A stretch of DNA of 64,000 nt, taken from contig NZ_CP107836.1 of NCBI RefSeq assembly GCF_036346615.1, positions 6,758,001-6,822,000 of the forward strand. Direction: 5' to 3'. The stretch is from Streptomyces sp. NBC_00523 (lineage in GTDB: Bacteria; Actinomycetota; Actinomycetes; Streptomycetales; Streptomycetaceae). Of this stretch, positions 19,262 to 28,176 are shown in pieces (position 1 is the stretch's first letter; every line of letters begins with the position of its first letter). Below the pieces are notes generated by a model. It was not told the DNA's origin. It did no database searches and saw nothing but the letters and a program-made list of their open reading frames with translations. A program made the position numbers and the translations under genes.

Positions 19262-19645
19262 TTACTGCTGCCCCTCCGCCTTGCCCTTCTGCTCGGCCTC
19301 GACGGCCTTGCGGACCTCGTCCATGTCCAGATTCCTGGCCTGGCCGATGACGTCCTCCAGGGCCGCCTCCGGCAGTGCGCCGGGCTGCGCGAAGACCGCC
19401 ACGTTGTCCCGGACGATCATCAGCGTGGGGATCGACCGGATGTCGAAGGCCGCCGCCAGCTCCTGCTGCGCCTCCGTGTCGACCTTGGCGAAGACCAGGT
19501 CCGCGTGGCGCTCGGACGCCGCGTCGTACACCGGGGCGAACTGCCGGCACGGGCCGCACCAGGAAGCCCAGAAGTCGATCAGGACGAACTCGTTGTCGCT
19601 GACGACCTGGTCGAAGTTTTCCTTGGTGAGCTCTACGGTGCTCAT
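19262..19645 (-). CDS. Thioredoxin
   Basis: A 127-aa thioredoxin-fold protein reducing protein disulfides in the cytoplasm. The active site is FWASWCGPCRQF (Cys33 and Cys36), with the cis-Pro loop SIPTLMI at about residue 75. Compared with a 108-residue classical thioredoxin it has about 20 extra charged C-terminal residues ending KGKAEGQQ. AGGGAG lies eight bases before the ATG. It is divergent from the flavoprotein disulfide reductase, a plausible but unproven redox partner. Confidence 0.92.
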   Translation of the reverse strand: MSTVELTKENFDQVVSDNEFVLIDFWASWCGPCRQFAPVYDAASERHADLVFAKVDTEAQQELAAAFDIRSIPTLMIVRDNVAVFAQPGALPEAALEDVIGQARNLDMDEVRKAVEAEQKGKAEGQQ

Positions 19646-19764
19646 GCGTTGCTCCCTCTTCCTGTGCCCGTATGAGACGTGTCCGGGTCAACGGTGCCCG
19701 ATCTCGTGCTATTCCGTGCCTGCCCATGTGGCCGACGCCCACACCCCCCGCCAGAATGGGCCGC

Positions 19765-21201
19765 ATGACACATGGAGCGGAGCCTGTCGCGTACGACGTC
19801 GTGGTCATCGGAGCGGGTCCGGTGGGTGAGAACGTGGCGGACCGGGCCCGGGCCGCCGGGCTGACCACCGCCGTGGTCGAGTCGGAACTGATCGGAGGCG
19901 AGTGCTCCTACTGGGCCTGCATGCCGAGCAAGGCGCTCCTGCGCCCCGTCGTCGCCCGCGCCGACGCCCGCCGCGTCCCCGGCCTGAGCGGCGCCGTCCA
20001 GGGACCGCTGGACGCCGCCGCCGTCCTCGCCCATCGCGACGAGTACGCCTCGCACTGGAAGGACGACGGCCAGGCCGCTTGGCTCGACGGGATCGGGGCC
20101 GACATCTTCCGCGGCCACGGCCGGCTGACCGGCCCCAAACAGGTCACCGTCACCGCGCCCGACGGCACGGAACACCGGCTCACCGCCCGGCACGCCGTCG
20201 CCGTCTGCACGGGCAGCAGGGCCGTGGTCCCCGACCTCCCCGGCATCGAGGACGCCCGCCCGTGGACGAGCCGCGAGGCGACGAGCGCCAAGAAGGTCCC
20301 CGGCCGGCTCGTCGTGGTCGGCGGGGGAGTCGTCGGTGTGGAGATGGCCACCGTCTGGAACGCGCTCGGTGCGAAGGTCACCATGCTCGTACGCGGCGAT
20401 GGCCTGCTGCCCCGGATGGAGCCGTTCGCCGGGGAGTTGGTCGCCGAGGCGCTGACCGAGGCCGGAGCGGAGATCCGTACGGGCGTCTCGGCCACCGCCG
20501 TACGCCGTCCGGGTGGCGACGGCCCGGTCACCGTGGAACTCGACAACGGCGAGAGCGTGGAGGCCGACGAGGTCCTCTTCGCCACCGGCCGCGCCCCGCG
20601 CACCGGCGACCTGGGCCTGGAGACGGTCGGCCTGGAACCCGGCAGCTGGCTCACCGTGGACGACACCTGCCGGGTCGAGGGCACGGACTGGCTCTACGCG
20701 GCGGGCGACGTCAACCACCGCGCGCTCCTGACCCACCAGGGCAAGTACCAGGCACGCATCACGGGCGACGCGATCGGCGCCCGCGCGCAGGGCAAGCCGC
20801 TGGACACCGCCCGCTGGGGCGCCCACGCGGCGACCGCCGACCACGCGGCCGTCCCGCAGGTCGTCTTCACCGACCCGGAGGCCGCGTCGGTGGGCCTCTC
20901 CCTGGCCGAGGCGGAACGGGCCGGCCACCGCGTCCGCGCCGTCGACTACGACCTCGCCTCCGTGGCCGGATCCGGGCTGTACGCGGACGGCTACAAGGGC
21001 CGCGCCCGCATGGTCGTGGACCTCGACCGCGAAGTCCTGCTGGGCGTCACCTTCGTCGGACCCGGCATCGGCGAACTGCTCCATTCGGCGACGATGGCCG
21101 TCGCGGGCGAGATCCCCGTCGACCGGCTGTGGCACGTGGTGCCGTCGTACCCGACGATCAGCGAGGTGTGGCTGCGGCTGCTGGAGACGTACCGGGGGTA
21201 G
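19765..21201 (+). CDS. FAD-dependent pyridine nucleotide-disulfide oxidoreductase (dihydrolipoamide dehydrogenase-like)
   Basis: A 478-aa flavoprotein with FAD motif VVVIGAGPVGENVA at residues 10-23, redox-active pair in GGECSYWACMPSK (a CxxxxC spacing), NAD(P) motif VVVGGGVVGVEMA and the YAAGDV FAD motif. The C-terminal dimerisation domain ends SYPTISEVWLRLLE. The usual His-Pro-Thr-x-x-Glu acid/base motif reads Tyr-Pro-Thr-Ile-Ser-Glu, so the catalytic His is replaced and a classical lipoamide or glutathione reductase is doubtful. The ATG follows CAGAAT by seven bases, suggesting a leaderless start. Its 3' end overlaps the convergent NTPase gene. Confidence 0.83.
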   Translation: MTHGAEPVAYDVVVIGAGPVGENVADRARAAGLTTAVVESELIGGECSYWACMPSKALLRPVVARADARRVPGLSGAVQGPLDAAAVLAHRDEYASHWKDDGQAAWLDGIGADIFRGHGRLTGPKQVTVTAPDGTEHRLTARHAVAVCTGSRAVVPDLPGIEDARPWTSREATSAKKVPGRLVVVGGGVVGVEMATVWNALGAKVTMLVRGDGLLPRMEPFAGELVAEALTEAGAEIRTGVSATAVRRPGGDGPVTVELDNGESVEADEVLFATGRAPRTGDLGLETVGLEPGSWLTVDDTCRVEGTDWLYAAGDVNHRALLTHQGKYQARITGDAIGARAQGKPLDTARWGAHAATADHAAVPQVVFTDPEAASVGLSLAEAERAGHRVRAVDYDLASVAGSGLYADGYKGRARMVVDLDREVLLGVTFVGPGIGELLHSATMAVAGEIPVDRLWHVVPSYPTISEVWLRLLETYRG

Positions 21202-24197
21202 CCGCCGTCCGTCCGCGTGTGCGGCTCGCGAGGTGCGCCTCGACCGCGTCGAGACCGCTCCACGTCCACGGGGCGGCCGGGGTGCCGTTGGTCTCCAGAC
21301 CGTACGGCGACCCCTGGCGCGGTTTCACCGGATCCGGGGGCTCGGCGACGTCTGCCGGCACTGCGGATTCCAGGCGATCGGCGGCCTCGGTCTCGCCCGC
21401 GGCGCGCAGGGAGGACAGAAGCCCCGTGCGCCGCACCGCGTACGAGACGTCGCGGTGTGCGGCGGCCCCGCTCGATCAAGGCATCGGCGTGTGCCGTCAG
21501 ACCGTGTTCACGGAGCGTCCGGAGGAGAGTGACGAATCCGTGTGAGTAGGGACCCACCGCCAGGACCGCGCGCCGGGCCAGCCGGTCGAGTGCCTCCGTC
21601 AGTCCCTCCCGGTCCAGCGTCTGTGCGAGAAACCGGAGCCTGGCCACCTCGGACGGTGGCACCTCGTCTGCGGCGCGCAGCGCGAACCGCCTCACGGTCT
21701 GAGGTCTGCCCACGCGCGCGAGTTCATCGAGGTAGGAGGCGGTGCATTCCGCGTCATCGAGTTCGACGTACCGCACGCTGTCCCGCAGAAGACGCCGGAC
21801 CAGGTCGTCCCGTTCGAGGCCCTGCAAGGCCCACAGGAGCAGCACCACCTTCTTGACCGATCCCACCTCGAGCTCCGCCAAGGGGTCACGCCCCAGCAAC
21901 TCGGCGACCAGGTCGTTGAACCCGCAGTACCGCAGCTCGTCCAGAAGCCAGCCGACGGCTTCCGGTTTCTCCAGCTCGGCTACGGGAACGGCCTGTTCCG
22001 CCAGCCTGCGGGAGGCGGCGGTCATACCGAGCTCCCGCAGCTCGTACAGGGAGGAGGCCACGAAATCGGTGTCCCGCAGGTCGATGGCGTCGGCCAGCCT
22101 GAGGGCGAGCAGGTGCGCGGCTTCCGTGTGCTCCTTCTTCAGTTCCTCCACCAGGCTCAGAAGAGGTTCGATGTCGCCGGACAGATCGACGCGCGAGGCC
22201 GCCGCGGAGAACAGGGCCTTTCCGTCCTCGCACCATGGGGGGCAGACACGGTGCGCCACGACGAGCCCCAGCATCGTGGGGGGATGCTCCAGAGCGGCGC
22301 GGTCGGCGAGAATCCTCCCGGCGAGGCGCGCCGCAGGAGCGGGGTAGCCGTAGTCGAGGAGCTGTCCGAGGACGTCGGACACGCAGCTCACGTCCGACAG
22401 CCGCATGAGCCCCGCCGGATCACGGTCGATGAGCAGGGACTCGTGTCCCAGTTCGCGCAGGGCCCGAAGCAGGTGCGTGACCTCCTCGGCGTCGGAGACG
22501 TCGACCTCCTCGACGGCCCTCGCCGCGAGACGGAGGCGTGCGTCGGCGCCCTCGCCTACGAGTTCCAGCAGTCGCGCACGCATGTCCCAGGCCGACTCCC
22601 ACCGGATGTGGTGCGCCATCCAGAGCGCCATCTCCTCGCGCTCACGTGCCTCGACGGGCGTGGCCAGCAGGAGGCTGATCCACTCCGTGGGACAGCCCGC
22701 CACCGTCGCGCGGCGCAGCAGCACCCCACCCTGCTTGATGAACCCTTGCTCCCGTGCCCGGTAGGACAGCTGCATGAGCACAGCCGGGTCCGTGGTGAAC
22801 GCGGTCACGGCGTCCCACAAGGCGGGCCCGGGAACGGCGGCGGCAGCTTCCACGGCGGCGTTCTGCTGGAGGTAGTCGGCCGGCTCGTACGTGGTCGGGC
22901 CGCCCCCGGTGTCCCGCAGTGCGACCAGCGCGGTCAGGGAGTTCCTGATGTCGGTGCGGCGGCCGTCGGCCCGCGCACCCGTGACCAGGGCGGTCAACGC
23001 TTCGCGGGCCCAGCCCGGTTCGGCGGGCCTGAGGCGCGGCGGAAGGGCGGCGTCGGCGATGTGCGCCAGCAACTCGTCGGTCAGCGGCGCCCAGTGGCCG
23101 GTGTGCCGTACCGCGATCGCGGCGGTGATCAGCGCGTGTTCCACCGGGGTGAAATGCGCGCCGGGACCCATGCGGTACGCGGCCAGGAGTTCGGGTCCAC
23201 CGCTGAGGTGCTGGACCACCCGCCCGTCGGCCGCTCCGGCCCGTCCGGCCTGCCCCATGCGCGGGTCCCCGCTGGAAAGAGCGAGGCTCTGCCACTCCCC
23301 GCGCTGGGCCTCGCTCAGCTCGGCCGGAACCGCGATCCGGTGGGTGACCGGCGCCTCCAGGAGGGCGCGGACGTGGCTGGGCGCGCTCACCGATTCCGGA
23401 GGGCGGACGAACTCCTCCCAGTACGGGTTCGTCCACAGCGTGCCGACCACCACCACACCGGGCCGGGTCAGCAGCAGCTCGCGCAGGGCGGCGGCGGCCT
23501 CCTCGGCACGGTCCCCTTGGAGGAAGCGCTGCGCCTCGTTGAGCCAGAGCACGTCCCCCGGTGCCACCAGCCCGTCCCTGAGCAGATCCGCCAGGGCGGC
23601 GGCGTGCGTGGGCCGCCACAGACGGCGGTGCGGGGCCAACCGGAGGAGCACTTCGAACAGGGCCCGGGTCTTGCCCGTGGAGGAGTCACCGGTGAGCAGG
23701 ACGAAGCAGGACGTCACCCCGTCCAGCGCCGGGGCGAGCAGACGTTCCAGGTCGATGTCGTGCGGGCGGGCGTAGTAGGGGGTGAGGAAGGCGGTGACCG
23801 GCCCTGCCGCCAGGAACGGGGCCTGCTGGACCTGGAGCAGTGCCGGTCCGGCCAGTTGGACGCTGCCCGGGCCGGCGGACACGTCCGTGCGGGGGGTGGG
23901 AGCAGCGACGTCCGGCCCGGGCCGGGACCGGTGCCAGAGTTCTCGGAGTTGCCGGTACGTCTCCGGATCGGCCTCGGCGGCCTGCGCGATGCCCGTGACG
24001 GTGCGCAGAGTCGGTGCCGGGTGACGGTCGTTCAGGGCCTGGCTGATCGTGGTGGCCGACAAGGGGATCCGCGAGGCGCCGCTGCGCCTGACGATGTCCC
24101 TCCGGGTGTACCCCCGGCTGCCGAGCACTTCGCGCAGCCGTTCGCGTAACGCGGCCAGAGCCTCGGCCCGGGCCGAGGCGTCGTCACCGGCCTGCAT
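21158..24197 (-). CDS. XRE-HTH / P-loop NTPase / helical-repeat protein, likely frameshifted near its end
   Basis: A large multidomain protein (about 1,012 aa if one frameshift is corrected). Residues 19-70 form an XRE-like HTH (TRRDIVRRSG, SATTISQALNDRHPAPTLRT). A P-loop module follows with Walker A GDSSTGKT at 170-177 and Walker B-like VLWLNEA at 216-222. From about 400 onward are repeated helical units of roughly 45 residues (patterns like LLDELRYCGF, LLWALQGLE, YLDELARVG). This HTH-NTPase-repeat layout resembles STAND signalling ATPases. Leu17 is a TTA codon (24147-24149). Near 21466-21469 one extra C/G shifts the frame; the homologous-looking tail continues in the other frame to 21158, while the unshifted frame reads antisense junk to 20991. 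GGGAGGG precedes the ATG. Function is unknown; a defence or signalling role is inference. Confidence 0.75.
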
Positions 24198-24358
24198 GCA
24201 CCCTCCCTGCGGCGGCCCGGTCGGGCGCGCGACCACCGGTCGGGGACCCGTGGGCCGAGCGGTTCGGCTCTGTTCATTGTTGTCCGCCCGAACCCTGCCG
24301 TACGGCCGATCGGTCAATCTCGGCCTGTCCGCACACCATTCCGTGAGGAGACGCAAAG

Positions 24359-24568
24359 GTGCCGCTCGAAGCCGTCGTCGTACTGACCGTGACCGTCGTC
24401 GCTCTCGTGCTGCTGATCGCAGGACTGAGCGCTGTCACGGCCGTGTTGCTCGCCCGCCGGTCCGGAACGTCGACCCCTGCCGCTCTCCTGCGGGGAGGTA
24501 CGGCCTTCGGTGCGGCGCTCTCCCTGCTCGCACTCCTCGCGTCCACGATCGCGGGGCTGCTCCGCTGA
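24359..24568 (+). CDS. Small two-helix membrane protein
   Basis: A 69-aa protein, GTG start eight bases after GAGGAG. Two hydrophobic helices are evident: residues about 4-32 (VVVLTVTVVALVLLIAGLSA) and 47-68 (FGAALSLLALLASTIAGLLR), joined by a short basic loop (ARRSGTSTP). There is no signal cleavage site and no recognised domain. It is divergent from the HTH-NTPase gene with 160 bp between starts, and a strong terminator follows it. It could be a membrane partner or effector of the NTPase, or simply a neighbour. Confidence 0.65.
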   Translation: MPLEAVVVLTVTVVALVLLIAGLSAVTAVLLARRSGTSTPAALLRGGTAFGAALSLLALLASTIAGLLR

Positions 24569-24587
24569 GCGTCCGCGGGCGGCGGAG

Positions 24588-24615
24588 GTCCCGCCGGGCA
24601 CGCGCCCGGCGGGAC
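24588..24615. terminator. Hairpin terminator
   Basis: A 12-bp perfect stem (GTCCCGCCGGGC with GCCCGGCGGGAC) closes a 4-nt loop. It lies between the convergent small membrane protein and GH16 genes. Confidence 0.8.
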
Positions 24616-24623
24616 GGCCGCGA

Positions 24624-25502
24624 TCAGGCCGGAGGTGCGCTGTCGCTCGTGGTGACGCGCACGTGGTCGACCACGAGTTCGCTGGGGAAGGCGGTGTTGC
24701 CGTCGGGGTCGCCGGGCCAGTAGCCGCCGACCGCCAGGTTGAGGATGAGGAAGAACGGCTTGTTGAACGCCCAGGCGTTGCCGTTCGTGTCGGCCGGGGT
24801 GCGGTGCTGGTAGACGTTTCCGTCGACCGACCAGGTGACGGAGTCGGGGGCCCAGTCGACGGCGAAGGTGTGGAAGTCGTCGGCGAAGGCCTGGCCGTCG
24901 GGCAGGGTGTAGCCGGCCCCGATGCCGCCGGAGCCGGAGTAGCCGGGCCCGTGCAGGGTGCCGTGCACGGTGGAGGGTTCGAAGCCGACGTTCTCCATGA
25001 CGTCGATCTCACCGGAGTTGGGCCACCCGACCTGTCCGATGTCGTCACCGAGCATCCAGAAGGCGGGCCACATGCCCTGGCCGCGCGGGATCTTCATACG
25101 AGCCTCGACGTGGCCATAGGTCTGCGTGAACTTGCCGGAGGTGTTCAGCCTCGCGGAGGTGTACTCGCAGGTGCCGTACCAGCACTGGTAGTTGGAGGGG
25201 TTCTCCTTGCGCGCGGTGATGACCAGATGGCCCTGGCCGTCGAGCGCGGCGTTGTTGTTGCCGGAGGTGTAGTACTGCCGTTCGTGGTTGTCGACGTTGT
25301 CGCCGGTCTCGATCTGCCACTTGCTGCCGTCCACGGCCGAACCGGCCGGACCGTCGAACTCGTCCGAGAACGACGTCGCGGCGGCGGAGACCGTTTCCGG
25401 CTGCCTGGGGGCGCCCGACGCCAGGCCGGACGTGGTGGCGACCAGGGCGAGTACGGAGAGAGCGGGGACCAGGAGACGCCTGGCCCGGTGGGGGGAGTTC
25501 AT
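24624..25502 (-). CDS. Secreted GH16 endo-beta-glucanase (laminarinase type)
   Basis: A 292-aa exported enzyme expected to cut beta-1,3 or mixed beta-1,3/1,4 glucans. The signal peptide spans about residues 1-31. The GH16 domain covers 43-286, with catalytic motif GEIDVMEN (Glu165 nucleophile, Asp167, Glu170 acid/base). The upstream Trp block MWPAFWMLGDD and downstream FFLILNLAVGGYWPGDP are typical. There is no carbohydrate-binding module. GGAAGG precedes the ATG. About 100 bp upstream lies an inverted repeat that may be an operator. Confidence 0.93.
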   Translation of the reverse strand: MNSPHRARRLLVPALSVLALVATTSGLASGAPRQPETVSAAATSFSDEFDGPAGSAVDGSKWQIETGDNVDNHERQYYTSGNNNAALDGQGHLVITARKENPSNYQCWYGTCEYTSARLNTSGKFTQTYGHVEARMKIPRGQGMWPAFWMLGDDIGQVGWPNSGEIDVMENVGFEPSTVHGTLHGPGYSGSGGIGAGYTLPDGQAFADDFHTFAVDWAPDSVTWSVDGNVYQHRTPADTNGNAWAFNKPFFLILNLAVGGYWPGDPDGNTAFPSELVVDHVRVTTSDSAPPA

Positions 25503-25597
25503 GAACGTTCCTTCCCGTGCGGGACGGGGACATGTGATGCGTCATGCATATGACAAGTGGGGGCATGGCCATCACGTGGGGGGATGATGGTGCTTTA

Positions 25598-25624
25598 GTT
25601 CACTACGTGATTTAAGAAGTGAAC
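25598..25624 (-). promoter_or_regulatory. Inverted repeat upstream of the GH16 gene
   Basis: GTTCACT (25598-25604) and AGTGAAC (25618-25624) are separated by 13 AT-rich bases in otherwise GC-rich DNA, about 95 bp upstream of the glucanase start. It looks like a dimeric-repressor operator overlapping a promoter. The regulator is not identified. Confidence 0.45.
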
Positions 25625-25675
25625 CATCGGGGTGTCAAGGCTCAGGGACGGACAACAGTTCTTGCACCATCCGGC

Positions 25676-26278
25676 TCAGGGCGCACCCCGGTCGCCCTCC
25701 CCGCCGCCCTCGCGGTCCGCGAGCGCGCGCCCGACGCGGAGGTTCCAGCGCCCGGAGCGCCCGCTCAGTTCCGTCAGCGTGAGCGGGGCGACGTCGAGGC
25801 GCCAGAACACCTGCGGCGGCAGCCCCAGCGCGTGGACCACGGCCGCGCGCACCAGGGACGGTTCGGCGACCGCCAGCACCCGGCCCTCACCGGTCAGCGA
25901 GTCGAGCCAGGCCCCCGCCCTGGCGCACAGGCCGAGCAGCGACTCGCCGCCGTGCGGGGCGGCCGACGGGTCGCCCAGCCAGGCCGCGACCCCCTCCGGC
26001 TCCCGCGCGCCCACCTCGTCCAGTCGGGCACCCGACCAGCGCCCCAACTCCCAGTCCCGCACGGCGGTTTCGGTCACCGAGCGCAGCCCCAGCGCCTCCG
26101 CCGTCCGGGCGCACCGCTCGGACGGCCCGTGCACCAGCCGGTCCGCGTCCGGGACGTGGGGCGCGGCCAGCCGGGCCGCCCGCACGCCGGACGCGTCGAG
26201 CGCGGCGTCGCCGGCGAACCGGGCCTCGCGCAGTGCCGCGTTCATCGCCGGTGAGATCAACATCACCCGTACCGTCAC
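25676..26278 (-). CDS. Histidine-phosphatase-like protein with a degenerate active site
   Basis: A 200-aa protein with the layout of the phosphoglycerate-mutase/histidine phosphatase superfamily: GPSERCARTAEALGL (second Arg region), W-E-L-G-RW motif and GESLLGLCARAGAWL. At the place of the catalytic RHG the sequence is MLISPAMNAALREARF, so the phospho-accepting His is missing and normal phosphatase chemistry is doubtful. It is divergent from the riboswitch-controlled cbtBA genes, which suggests a cobalt/cobalamin context (CobC belongs to this superfamily). The GTG start (MTVRVMLIS) has GAGG upstream; longer in-frame starts reach into the riboswitch leader and are less likely. Confidence 0.65.
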   Translation of the reverse strand: MTVRVMLISPAMNAALREARFAGDAALDASGVRAARLAAPHVPDADRLVHGPSERCARTAEALGLRSVTETAVRDWELGRWSGARLDEVGAREPEGVAAWLGDPSAAPHGGESLLGLCARAGAWLDSLTGEGRVLAVAEPSLVRAAVVHALGLPPQVFWRLDVAPLTLTELSGRSGRWNLRVGRALADREGGGEGDRGAP

Positions 26279-26365
26279 TACCACCCTCAACTCCCCGAAC
26301 ATGGGCCCCACGGCCAAGCACACCATGGCATCCGGGCCGCGCGGACCGCTTGTAAGGGGCATGGC

Positions 26366-26500
26366 GGTGCCCGGTGCCCAGGGGGTATGGTCGCGGCGAC
26401 ATGACGAGGGTGTGAAGGAAGTCCGGTGAGAATCCGGCACGGTCGCGCCACTGTGTACCCGCGCACGCGGGAAGTCAGACCCAGCACCTTCGTCTCAGGC
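26366..26500 (+). promoter_or_regulatory. Cobalamin (B12) riboswitch
   Basis: The leader carries the AdoCbl riboswitch core: GGTGCC at the 5' side, GAAGTCCGGTGAGAATCCGG (26418-26438 region), then the B12 box with GCGCCACTGTG and a closing GGGAAGTCAGACCCAGCACC segment. It ends about 40 nt before the cbtB start, which has AGGAGG. Binding of cobalamin should switch off translation of the cobalt transporter genes. Confidence 0.9.
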
Positions 26501-26539
26501 ACCACGATCGGGACGCGTGTTCCCACAGGAGGTTCTGCC

Positions 26540-26755
26540 ATGGCGCAGACTGCTGCCCCCGCCACCGGCGCATCCGCCATCACCCCCATCTCCCTGAAGG
26601 CCATTGCCCCTTGGGCGGTCTTCTTCGGCATCCTCATGCTGGTCCTGCTCTACTTCGTCGGCGCCGAGCAGGGCGCCACGGCCGTCATCTCGGGCGAGGG
26701 CGTCCACGAGTGGGTCCACGACGGCCGCCACCTCCTCGGCTTCCCCTGCCACTGA
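26540..26755 (+). CDS. cbtB: Cobalt transporter subunit CbtB
   Basis: A 71-aa membrane protein of the CbtB family, proposed partner of CbtA in cobalt uptake. One hydrophobic helix (AIAPWAVFFGILMLVLLYFV, residues 22-41) is followed by a His-rich metal-binding tail HEWVHDGRHLLGFPCH. AGGAGG lies nine bases before the ATG. It is the first gene behind the B12 riboswitch and is followed after 28 nt by cbtA. Confidence 0.9.
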   Translation: MAQTAAPATGASAITPISLKAIAPWAVFFGILMLVLLYFVGAEQGATAVISGEGVHEWVHDGRHLLGFPCH

Positions 26756-26783
26756 CCGACCGGCTGATCCAGGGGAATCCCTC

Positions 26784-27563
26784 ATGAACTCCATATCTGT
26801 CAGAGCCCTGCTGGTCCGCGGCATGCTGGCCGGACTGGTCGCGGGCGCGCTCGCGCTGCTCGTCGCCTACTTCCTCGGCGAGTCCAGGGTCGACGCGGCC
26901 ATCGCGCTCGAAGAGGCCGCGCACAGCGCCCACGGCCACGACCACGGCGCCGCCGAGGAACTCGTCAGCCGCAGCATGCAGTCGACCGCCGGCCTGGCCA
27001 CCGGTGTGCTCGTCTTCGGCGTCGCGGTCGGCGGTATCGCCGCGCTCGTCTTCTGTTACGCGCTGGGGCGGATGGGCCGGTTCGGCCCGCGCGCCACGGC
27101 CGCGCTGATCGCTGGCGCCGCGCTGGTGAGCGTGTACCTCGTGCCGTTCCTGAAGTACCCGGCCAACCCGCCGGCCGTCGGCAACCCCGACACCATCGGC
27201 AAACGCACCACGCTGTTCTTCCTGATGGTGGCCCTCAGCGTGCTGCTCGCGGTCGCCGCCGTCATCGTCGGCAAGCGGCTGGCGCCCCGCCTGGGCAACT
27301 GGAACGCGACGGTCGTGGCAGCCGCCGGTTACCTGCTGCTGATCGCCCTCGCCTATGTCTTCCTGCCCTCGTTCAACGAGGTCGGAGCGGACTTCCCGGC
27401 CACCCTGCTGTGGCAGTTCCGGCTGGCCACGCTCGCGGTGCAGGCCACGCTGTGGACCACCTTCGGCCTGCTCTTCGGCCACCTCACCGAACGCCTGCTG
27501 GTGCCGAGGGCCGAGGCGCTCGCGGACGGCCGGGCGAACCGGACCGCCGCCGCCGTGGGCTGA
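26784..27563 (+). CDS. cbtA: Cobalt transporter CbtA
   Basis: A 259-aa integral membrane protein with about five to six helices, the proposed cobalt permease of the CbtAB pair. The first helix (LAGLVAGALALLVAYFLGE) precedes an extracytoplasmic His loop HSAHGHDHG, a likely metal site. Later segments include GLATGVLVFGVAVGGIAAL, VSVYLVPFLKYPANPPAVG and WTTFGLLFGHL. The riboswitch upstream of cbtB should control both genes. The start is the Met after AGGGGAATCC. Confidence 0.92.
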   Translation: MNSISVRALLVRGMLAGLVAGALALLVAYFLGESRVDAAIALEEAAHSAHGHDHGAAEELVSRSMQSTAGLATGVLVFGVAVGGIAALVFCYALGRMGRFGPRATAALIAGAALVSVYLVPFLKYPANPPAVGNPDTIGKRTTLFFLMVALSVLLAVAAVIVGKRLAPRLGNWNATVVAAAGYLLLIALAYVFLPSFNEVGADFPATLLWQFRLATLAVQATLWTTFGLLFGHLTERLLVPRAEALADGRANRTAAAVG

Positions 27564-27581
27564 CGGCCGCGGACGCGCTGC

Positions 27582-27627
27582 AACGGGCGGAGCCCGCCGG
27601 GTGATCACCCGGCGGGCTCCGCCCGTT
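27582..27627. terminator. Long perfect palindrome, bidirectional terminator
   Basis: A 46-bp perfect palindrome with 23-nt arms centred on TGATCA. It lies between the convergent cbtA and GNAT genes and touches the GNAT stop codon. As RNA it folds to a 20-bp or longer hairpin with a tiny loop. Confidence 0.8.
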
Positions 27628-28122
27628 CTACGCCGTCCACTCGGCCAGGTAGTACTTCAGCGAGGCGTCCTCGTCCACCCGGCGCATCCCGGCCGCCGTC
27701 ATGACGCGCTGCGAGGCGATGTTGCCGGTGTCGGCGTCCCCGCGCACCCGGACGACGCCCTGTTCCCGGGCGAAACGCAGCAGCGCCCGAAGCGCCTCGG
27801 AGGCGTAACCCTGTCCGCGCGCCGACTCCACCAACCCGTAGCCGATCGTCACGCTGCGCCGCTCGTCCGGCGCGGCGTGGAAGCCGATGCCGCCGATGAC
27901 CACACCGTCGGCGCGGAGCCGTATCTCGTACGAACCGAAGGGGCTGGGATCACCGGTGGCCAGGCAGGTCGCGAGGTGGCGCGCGGCGGCTCCCCGCTCA
28001 CCGGGGGAGGGGTAGCCGGGAGCCCAGCGCGCCCCGGCCGGCGGCGAACCTGCCGCGACGCGCTCGGCTTCGGCGGGGGTCATCGGGTGCAGGACCAAGC
28101 GCGGCGTTTCAAGGTCGGTCAT
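27628..28122 (-). CDS. GNAT-family N-acetyltransferase
   Basis: A 164-aa acetyltransferase of the RimJ/RimL-like type (acetyltransf_3). It starts TPRLVLHPMTPAEAERV, has VIGGIGFHAAPDERRSVTIGYGL, and the acetyl-CoA loop VESARGQGYASEALRALLRFA (R/Q-x-x-G-x-G/A). The end shows NIASQRVMTAAGMRRV. The substrate is not predictable. The Met of MTDLETP is chosen over an upstream GTG/ATG extension because the family begins here. Confidence 0.88.
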   Translation of the reverse strand: MTDLETPRLVLHPMTPAEAERVAAGSPPAGARWAPGYPSPGERGAAARHLATCLATGDPSPFGSYEIRLRADGVVIGGIGFHAAPDERRSVTIGYGLVESARGQGYASEALRALLRFAREQGVVRVRGDADTGNIASQRVMTAAGMRRVDEDASLKYYLAEWTA

Positions 28123-28176
28123 GGTCCTGTGAAGTATCACGGGGCCCTGGGGCCGGGCACCTGGAATACCCAACTT

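Noticed and set aside
22113..24149. Plus-strand frame opposite the HTH-NTPase gene
   Set aside because: Low-complexity Arg/Gly/Pro text without start signal; the minus strand shows HTH and P-loop motifs.
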